Source: Hyphomicrobium sp. CS1BSMeth3
GTDB lineage: Bacteria; Pseudomonadota; Alphaproteobacteria; Rhizobiales; Hyphomicrobiaceae
Assembly: GCF_900117415.1 (NCBI RefSeq)
Contig: NZ_FPEI01000004.1
Span: 248,001-312,000, forward strand
Reading direction: 5' to 3'
Length of the DNA: 64,000 bases
Shown: positions 59,517-64,000 of the stretch, one piece after another
How the letters are laid out: every line of letters starts with the position of its first letter
How positions within the stretch are numbered: the first letter of the stretch is position 1
Translations under genes and position numbers: made by a program
Notes under the pieces: model-generated
What the model was told of the DNA's origin: nothing
What the model saw: the letters and a program-made list of their open reading frames with translations, nothing else
Database searches by the model: none

Positions 59517-61019
59517 ATGTCACTCGACTATCTGTGGACCGGCTTCGCCGTCGCCCTCACGCCGAGCAATCTTCTCCTTTCGCTCCTCGGCTGCTTCCTC
59601 GGCACGCTGATCGGCGCGCTCCCCGCGATCGGTCCGATCAACGGCATCGCGCTGATCCTGCCGATCGCCTACACCATGAAGCTGCCGCCCGAGAGCTGCA
59701 TGATCCTGCTCGCAGCCATCTACTACGGCGCCGAGTACGGCGGGCGCATCACGTCGATCCTCATCAACGTTCCAGGTGACGCCGGCGCGGTCATGACGGC
59801 CTTGGACGGCTATCCGCTGGCGAAGCAGGGCCGCGGTGCCGAGGCTCTGACCATGAGCGCGCTGACGTCGTTCGTCGGCGGCATGCTGGCGGTCGTCGGC
59901 CTCACATTCTTTGCGCCACTCCTCGGCAGCTTCGCGGTCAGGTTCGGCCCTGCGGAGTACGTCGCGCTCATGATGTTCGCGTTCGCGACGCTGGCCTCCA
60001 TGGTCGGCGCTGAGCCCGTGAAGACACTCATCGGCTGCCTGATCGGCCTTCTCCTCACGACCATCGGTCTCGATCCGACCTCCGGCGCCTATCGCTTCAC
60101 GTTCGATCAGCCCGAGCTGCACGACGGCATCGAGTTCATCATCATCGTCATCGGCCTCTTCTCGATCAGCGAGATCCTGCTGATGCTGGAGCATCAATTC
60201 AAGGGCACTCTGAAGCCCATTCCGATCGGCAAGGGCTTCCCGAGCTGGTCGGACATAAAGGCCTGCTGGTGGCCGACGATCCGCAGCTCGGTCTCGGGCT
60301 TCATCATCGGCGTGCTGCCGGGCACTGGCGCCTCCGTTGCAAGCGCCGTCGCCTACACCACGGAGAAACGCCTCCTCGACAAGGGCACGTTCGGCAAAGG
60401 CGACATGCGCGGGCTCGCGGCGCCTGAGGCCGCGAACAATGCAGCAGCCGGCGGCGCATTCGTGCCAATGCTGACGCTTGGCGTGCCCGGGTCGGGCACG
60501 ACAGCCGTGATGCTCGGCGCGCTCATGCTCTACAACATCACGCCGGGCCCGCAGCTCTTCACGGAACGGCCCGAGCTCGCAGGCGGCCTCATCGCGTCGA
60601 TGTACATCGGCAACATCATGCTGCTGATCCTGAACATCCCGATGGTGCGCATCTTCGTGAAGATGCTGCAGGTGCCGAATACCTGGCTCATACCGGCGAT
60701 CCTGCTCCTCTCCATCCTCGGCGTGTACACGGCCTACTCGAGCGTCATGAGCGTGCTGCTCATGCTGGCGATCGGTGTCGGGGGCTGGGCGCTCAGGAAA
60801 CAGGGCTTCGACATGGCCCCGATCATCCTCGGCTTCGTTCTCGGCAAAGTTCTCGAGACGAACCTGCGCAACGCGCTCGCGCTCTCCGGCGGCGACATCT
60901 CGATCCTCTTCCAGAGCACCATCTCGAATTCGCTTTGGGTCATGGCCGTGCTGATCGTGCTGCTCCCCTGGTGGCTTGCCCGCCGGACCAAGGCACGCGC
61001 GAGCGCCGAAGGGGCTTAG
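59517..61019 (+). CDS. Tripartite tricarboxylate transporter large permease (TctA), second set
   Basis: A 500-residue membrane protein with 11-12 helices. LGTLIGALPAIGPINGIALILPIAY near residue 25, ITSILINVPGDAGAVMTALDGYPLAKQGRGAEAL and AANNAAAGGAFVPMLTLGVPGSGTTAVMLGALMLYNITPGPQL are the TctA signatures. The start at 59517 (MSLDYLWTGFA) was chosen over the longer ORF, which reads through tctB. This second TctCBA set shares the fold of the first but lies on the opposite strand 10 kb away, so it most likely serves a different substrate. Confidence 0.95.
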   Translation: MSLDYLWTGFAVALTPSNLLLSLLGCFLGTLIGALPAIGPINGIALILPIAYTMKLPPESCMILLAAIYYGAEYGGRITSILINVPGDAGAVMTALDGYPLAKQGRGAEALTMSALTSFVGGMLAVVGLTFFAPLLGSFAVRFGPAEYVALMMFAFATLASMVGAEPVKTLIGCLIGLLLTTIGLDPTSGAYRFTFDQPELHDGIEFIIIVIGLFSISEILLMLEHQFKGTLKPIPIGKGFPSWSDIKACWWPTIRSSVSGFIIGVLPGTGASVASAVAYTTEKRLLDKGTFGKGDMRGLAAPEAANNAAAGGAFVPMLTLGVPGSGTTAVMLGALMLYNITPGPQLFTERPELAGGLIASMYIGNIMLLILNIPMVRIFVKMLQVPNTWLIPAILLLSILGVYTAYSSVMSVLLMLAIGVGGWALRKQGFDMAPIILGFVLGKVLETNLRNALALSGGDISILFQSTISNSLWVMAVLIVLLPWWLARRTKARASAEGA

Positions 61020-61376
61020 GCGACGCGCCGAGCCCCCTCGCACCACAATCTTCTCCACACCTCGGCCTGTGGTTCCCGCGGGCACGACGCCCTTGCGTCA
61101 TCCCTCTTGTCTGAGGGCGGACCGGGATGAGCTTGGGGGTTTGTCCCGATTGTGGGCGGATTGTTCGAGCGCGAATACCTAGACGGCTCAACGTGCTGAC
61201 TTCGAAAGCCTGTTTCTAAAGCCCGCTCCTAGAGCCCAGAGCCTGTGCCAGACACGCCGGGGCTCGGGCCCGGTGGGCGCGACCATCCCCTGTGGCGCGC
61301 CCACTTATCTGCGCCGCTCGCGCTTGCGCGCGCGGCGTTGTCATCGAGTTCACTGTTGCCACAAGAGGGCGAACCA
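61020..61376. other. 357-bp gap before the DUF3300 gene
   Basis: No credible gene. An inverted pair TCATCCC (61098-61104) and GGGATGA (61124-61130) could form a hairpin. The rest is GC-rich leader with no recognised site; the DUF3300 promoter must lie here. Confidence 0.5.
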
Positions 61377-62984
61377 ATGCCTGTCTTAGTGCTCTTGCTT
61401 CTCCTGGTCTTTCCCCTCAGTGCGCACGCGCAGACCACACCCCAGCCGGCACCCCCTCCAGCGGCAAGCCCACCACCGACGGCAAGTCCGCCAACAGCAA
61501 GTCCCGGCGAGGGCCTTCTGCGGCGCGAGCAGCTCGAGGCGCTCGTCGCGCCGATCGCGCTCTACCCGGATGCCCTGCTCGCGCAGGTTCTGATGGCGTC
61601 GACCTACCCGCTCGAGATCGTGCAGGCCGATCGCTGGGTCACGGAGAACAAGGATCTCAAGGGCGATGCTCTGAGTGCGGCGCTCGCAAAGCAGAGCTGG
61701 GACGATAGCGTCAAATCGCTCATCCCGACGCCGTCCGTACTGGCGATGATGAACAAGAAGCTGGATTGGACGCAGAGGCTCGGCGATGCCGTCCTCGCGC
61801 AGGAAGGGGACGTCATGGATGCCGTCCAGCGTCTGCGCGCAAGAGCCCAGGCGACGGACAAGCTCAAGACAACCAAGGAGCAGAACGTCACTGTCACGAA
61901 GGAGGGCGGGACGCAGATCATTGCGATCGACTCCGCGGACCCCAACACGGTCTACGTACCCTACTACGATCCCGCGGTCGTCTATGGAGCGTGGCCCTAT
62001 CCGGACTATCCGCCGGACTACTACTACCCCGATGACTACTGGCTGCCCGGCGGCATCATCGCGACCGGCATAGCCTTCGGCACCGCCTACGCCCTCTGGC
62101 GATGGGCCTCAGGCGGCTGGTGGGGCCACATCGACTGGCGTGACCGCAACCTCGACTTCAGGCGCGGCGACCGCGTCGAGCACTGGCGGCACAATCCCCA
62201 GCATCGCCGCGGCGTTGCCTACAACAACCCCAAGGTTCGTCAGCAGTTCGCCGGTGCCACAGGGCGTCCCGGTGACCGCGCCAAGGGAGCCAAGGGGGCC
62301 GGCGATCGCGGCAAGCAGGCGGGCGGGCCCAAGGGCGGAGCCAGGCAGGCCGCCAAGGGCGGTGGCAAGCAGGCGGCCAAAGGCAAGGGCGCGGCCCAAG
62401 GCAAGCGTACGGCGCAAAAGGGTGCCGGCCAGGGCAAGCGCACAGCCCAGGGCAAGGGTACCCAGGCGAGGCGCACGGCGCAGACGAACCGGGCGAACCA
62501 GGCCAGGCGCACGACGCAAAATCGCTCGGCGCGGAACGTGCAGCAGCGCTCACGTAACGTCGCCCGTGTGCAGCGTCAGAGCTTCGGACCGCGGGGTGGC
62601 GGCAGATCCTTCGGCAGGAGCTTCGGCGGCGGTGGCCGCAGCTTCGGCGGTGGCTTCAGAGGCGGCGGAGGCTTCCGCGGCGGTGGTGGACGCGGCGGAC
62701 GTCACTCCGACATCAGGGTCAAGCACGACATTGTGCTTCTGGGCCGCCTCGGCAATGGGCTCGGCTGGTATCGCTTCGCCTATACGGGCGGCACCAAGAC
62801 CTATGTCGGCGTGATGGCGCAGGAGGTGCAGAAGATTGCGCCCTCGGCGGTCATGCGCGGCTCTGACGGCGTCCTCAGCGTCGACTACGGCAAGCTCGGA
62901 CTGAAGTTCCAGTCCTATGACGAATGGATCGCCCGGGGCGGTCAGATTCCGGGGGCGGCGCGCGCCTTGCCCTCCGTTCGATGA
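61377..62984 (+). CDS. DUF3300 protein with low-complexity linker and S74-like C-terminal domain
   Basis: A 535-residue exported protein. Signal peptide MPVLVLLLLLVFPLSAHAQ, then a Pro/Ala/Thr-rich start. The DUF3300 core is at about 48-240: LEALVAPIALYPDALLAQVLMASTYPLEIVQADRW and VYVPYYDPAVVYGAWPYPDYPPDYYYP. A long basic stretch of repeated GKRTAQ/GKGxQ-type motifs runs from about 290 to 400, then Gly-Arg-Phe-Gly repeats to 445. The last 90 residues (SDIRVKHDIVLLG ... YVGVMAQEVQKIAPSAV ... VDYGKLG) look like the intramolecular-chaperone domain of tail spikes (peptidase S74). That fusion is unusual. It is read toward the convergent mntR gene. Confidence 0.85.
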   Translation: MPVLVLLLLLVFPLSAHAQTTPQPAPPPAASPPPTASPPTASPGEGLLRREQLEALVAPIALYPDALLAQVLMASTYPLEIVQADRWVTENKDLKGDALSAALAKQSWDDSVKSLIPTPSVLAMMNKKLDWTQRLGDAVLAQEGDVMDAVQRLRARAQATDKLKTTKEQNVTVTKEGGTQIIAIDSADPNTVYVPYYDPAVVYGAWPYPDYPPDYYYPDDYWLPGGIIATGIAFGTAYALWRWASGGWWGHIDWRDRNLDFRRGDRVEHWRHNPQHRRGVAYNNPKVRQQFAGATGRPGDRAKGAKGAGDRGKQAGGPKGGARQAAKGGGKQAAKGKGAAQGKRTAQKGAGQGKRTAQGKGTQARRTAQTNRANQARRTTQNRSARNVQQRSRNVARVQRQSFGPRGGGRSFGRSFGGGGRSFGGGFRGGGGFRGGGGRGGRHSDIRVKHDIVLLGRLGNGLGWYRFAYTGGTKTYVGVMAQEVQKIAPSAVMRGSDGVLSVDYGKLGLKFQSYDEWIARGGQIPGAARALPSVR

Positions 62985-63025
62985 CATGCGGGGCGGCGCG
63001 CCGAGACCGACGCACCGCCCTGCGA

Positions 63026-63469
63026 TCACGCCTTCTTCCGCAGGTACGCCTTGAAGGCTTTCAACGTCGCGTCGGACACGTGGTGCTCCATGCCCTCGGC
63101 ATCCAGCTCGGCCGTCTCGCGCGGCACGCCGATCGCCACCAGCACATCCACGACAATGCGATGGCGCGCGCGCACGCGCTCGGCCAGTGCCGCCCCCGCA
63201 TCGGTGAGAAAGACGCCGCGATAAGGGCGTGAGCTTGCGAGACCCTCCCGCTTCAGCCGCGCGATGGCCTTGGTGGCCGTCGGATGCGTGACGCCCACGC
63301 GCTGCGCAATATCCGCAATGCGCGCCTCTCCGAATTCGGCGATCAAATCGCTGATCAGCTCGACGTAGTCCTCCGTGAGCGCCATGGCCTGGGCGGCACG
63401 GGCGCGCCCGAAGCGCTCCGGCAATCGCGCTCCGTCGATCTTTCGACCTTCCTTGCCCTGGCGCGGCAT
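63026..63469 (-). CDS. mntR: Manganese-responsive regulator MntR (DtxR family)
   Basis: A 147-residue DtxR-family protein. Winged HTH: DYVELISDLIAEFGEARIADIAQRVGVTHPTATKAIARLKREGL at about 33-76. Metal-site residues include the EGMEHHVSD segment at the C-terminal dimerisation domain (Glu and His ligands). It lacks the SH3-like third domain, as MntR does. It is divergent from the mntH gene, with an MntR-type box between them, so it should repress mntH when manganese is plentiful. The start was set at MPRQGKEGR, 28 codons after the longer ORF's start. Confidence 0.9.
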   Translation of the reverse strand: MPRQGKEGRKIDGARLPERFGRARAAQAMALTEDYVELISDLIAEFGEARIADIAQRVGVTHPTATKAIARLKREGLASSRPYRGVFLTDAGAALAERVRARHRIVVDVLVAIGVPRETAELDAEGMEHHVSDATLKAFKAYLRKKA

Positions 63470-63584
63470 TTCGGCTTCCTCCCCTGCACCTTGCTGAATG
63501 TCCACCCTGGCTGGCCCGCATCGTACAGCGGCGGCCCTTGTGTGAGAACCCATCCCATGCGTCCTATTGTCTCCGATTGAAAAT

Positions 63585-63604
63585 AATGAAGCATAGGCTA
63601 CATT
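63585..63604. promoter_or_regulatory. MntR box between mntR and mntH
   Basis: The 20-bp imperfect palindrome with half-sites AATGAAGC and GCTACATT around ATAG matches the E. coli MntR consensus at 14 of 20 positions, including the core AGCA-N-AGGCTA. It lies about 43 bp upstream of mntH and 116 bp upstream of mntR. Confidence 0.8.
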
Positions 63605-63646
63605 TATTAGTCAGTGGATTAATAGCCCTGCCGGGGCGCGGCACCG

Positions 63647-64000
63647 ATGGAACAATCTCTGACAGATCGCACACGAAGCCGGATCACGCTGGCTCTTTCG
63701 GGCGAAGTGCGCGGGCTGCGCTCGGCTCTGCTCTTCGCCGGCCCTGCGATCATCGCGTCCGTCGCCTACATGGACCCCGGCAACTACGCGACGAACATCC
63801 AGGCGGGCGCGGGCTACGGCTATGCCCTCCTGTGGGTCGTGGTGCTCGCCAATCTCATTGCCATGCTCTTCCAGGCCCTTTCTGCCCGCCTCGGCATCGT
63901 GACAGGCAAGAACCTGGCCGAGCTCTGCCGCGATCACTTTCCGAAACCGCTCGTGTGGGCCATGTGGGCGGCGAGCGAGATCGCCGCCATGGCGACGGAC
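63647..64000 (+). CDS. mntH: Nramp-family divalent metal (Mn2+/H+) transporter MntH, 5' part
   Basis: Open from ATG at 63647 to the window end, 118 codons, and not closed. The start is [21 protein letters not shown]. The first helix carries the Nramp metal-site motif as [18 protein letters not shown] (DPGN near residue 42). Further helices follow ([27 protein letters not shown], then [14 protein letters not shown]). It imports manganese with protons through the inner membrane. Under MntR control via the box upstream. Confidence 0.93.
   Translation, partial: MEQSLTDRTRSRITLALSGEVRGLRSALLFAGPAIIASVAYMDPGNYATNIQAGAGYGYALLWVVVLANLIAMLFQALSARLGIVTGKNLAELCRDHFPKPLVWAMWAASEIAAMATD

Noticed and set aside
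1-64000. CRISPR array, prophage, rRNA or intact insertion sequence
   Set aside because: None was found: no regular direct repeats with unique spacers, no transposase or integrase motif, and no rRNA sequence.

Overview
The window is about 64 kb of GC-rich chromosome from an alphaproteobacterium, most likely Hyphomicrobiales (Rhizobiales). Supporting signs are the gene content (miaB-phoH-ybeY-corC order, HDAC-like/xseB/dxs group, class II NrdJ, YeeE/YedE pair, two tripartite tricarboxylate transporter sets), a LexA-type direct repeat GAAC-N7-GAAC, and strong GC bias at third codon positions. The genus is not determined. There is no rRNA, CRISPR array, prophage or intact transposase. One tRNA-Pro(CGG) is present.

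Layout. 1-5 kb: small-molecule catabolism (FAH-family tail, zinc alcohol dehydrogenase, enolase-superfamily dehydratase), a pilus-secretin N-domain protein, two small ligand-binding-fold proteins, an HDAC-like deacetylase, xseB. 5.6-10.5 kb: a secreted Cys-rich protein, dxs, a DUF985 cupin, a periplasmic caspase-family protein. 10.5-18.1 kb: a surface-glycan style block with two nucleotide-sugar epimerases, three tandem paralogous CgeB-like glycosyltransferases, a GH39-like glycosidase and a short SPFH protein. 19-21.5 kb: nrdJ with a visible promoter and LexA-like site. 21.6-30.3 kb: a membrane protein, a PlsC-type acyltransferase, quinone oxidoreductase, LysR/TauE pair, MASE1-GGDEF cyclase, phytase-like esterase, MBL hydrolase. 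30.5-40.4 kb: tRNA-Pro, rpmB, a Sel1 and a ThiE-like protein, then miaB, phoH, ybeY, a CorC-type protein, NUDIX and cca. 40.6-46.5 kb: HAD dehalogenase, a persulfide-linked YeeE/YedE pair, dnaE1. 46.6-49.9 kb and 58-61 kb: two complete TctABC transporters. 50-57.7 kb: FkbM methyltransferase, DsrE, AraC, TonB receptor, GST, TetR with a di-iron ODP protein, and a cytochrome c. 61.4-64 kb: a DUF3300 protein fused to an S74-like tail, mntR, and the start of mntH.

The most unusual signal is a family of dispersed hairpin elements, found as three double copies (33.6, 49.3 and 56.9 kb) and one single copy (50.9 kb). Their geometry is nearly constant (outer arm of 9-10 bp, one-sided 3-4 nt bulge, inner arm of 15 bp, loop of 23-25 nt; 14-nt spacer between the paired hairpins). 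The inner-arm sequences differ between copies, yet each stays self-complementary. They sit at gene boundaries and supply stop codons, and one forms the C-terminus of a protein. Separate REPIN-like GC-rich double hairpins also occur, and one of them is inserted in frame within dnaE1.

Several regulatory sites were read directly: a LexA-type box at nrdJ, an ATTC-N8-GAAT persulfide-repressor site at the YeeE pair, an MntR box between mntR and mntH, a perfect palindrome at the TetR/ODP pair, another between LysR and TauE, and a triple palindromic array before one tctC. All functional assignments come from motif reading without database searches.
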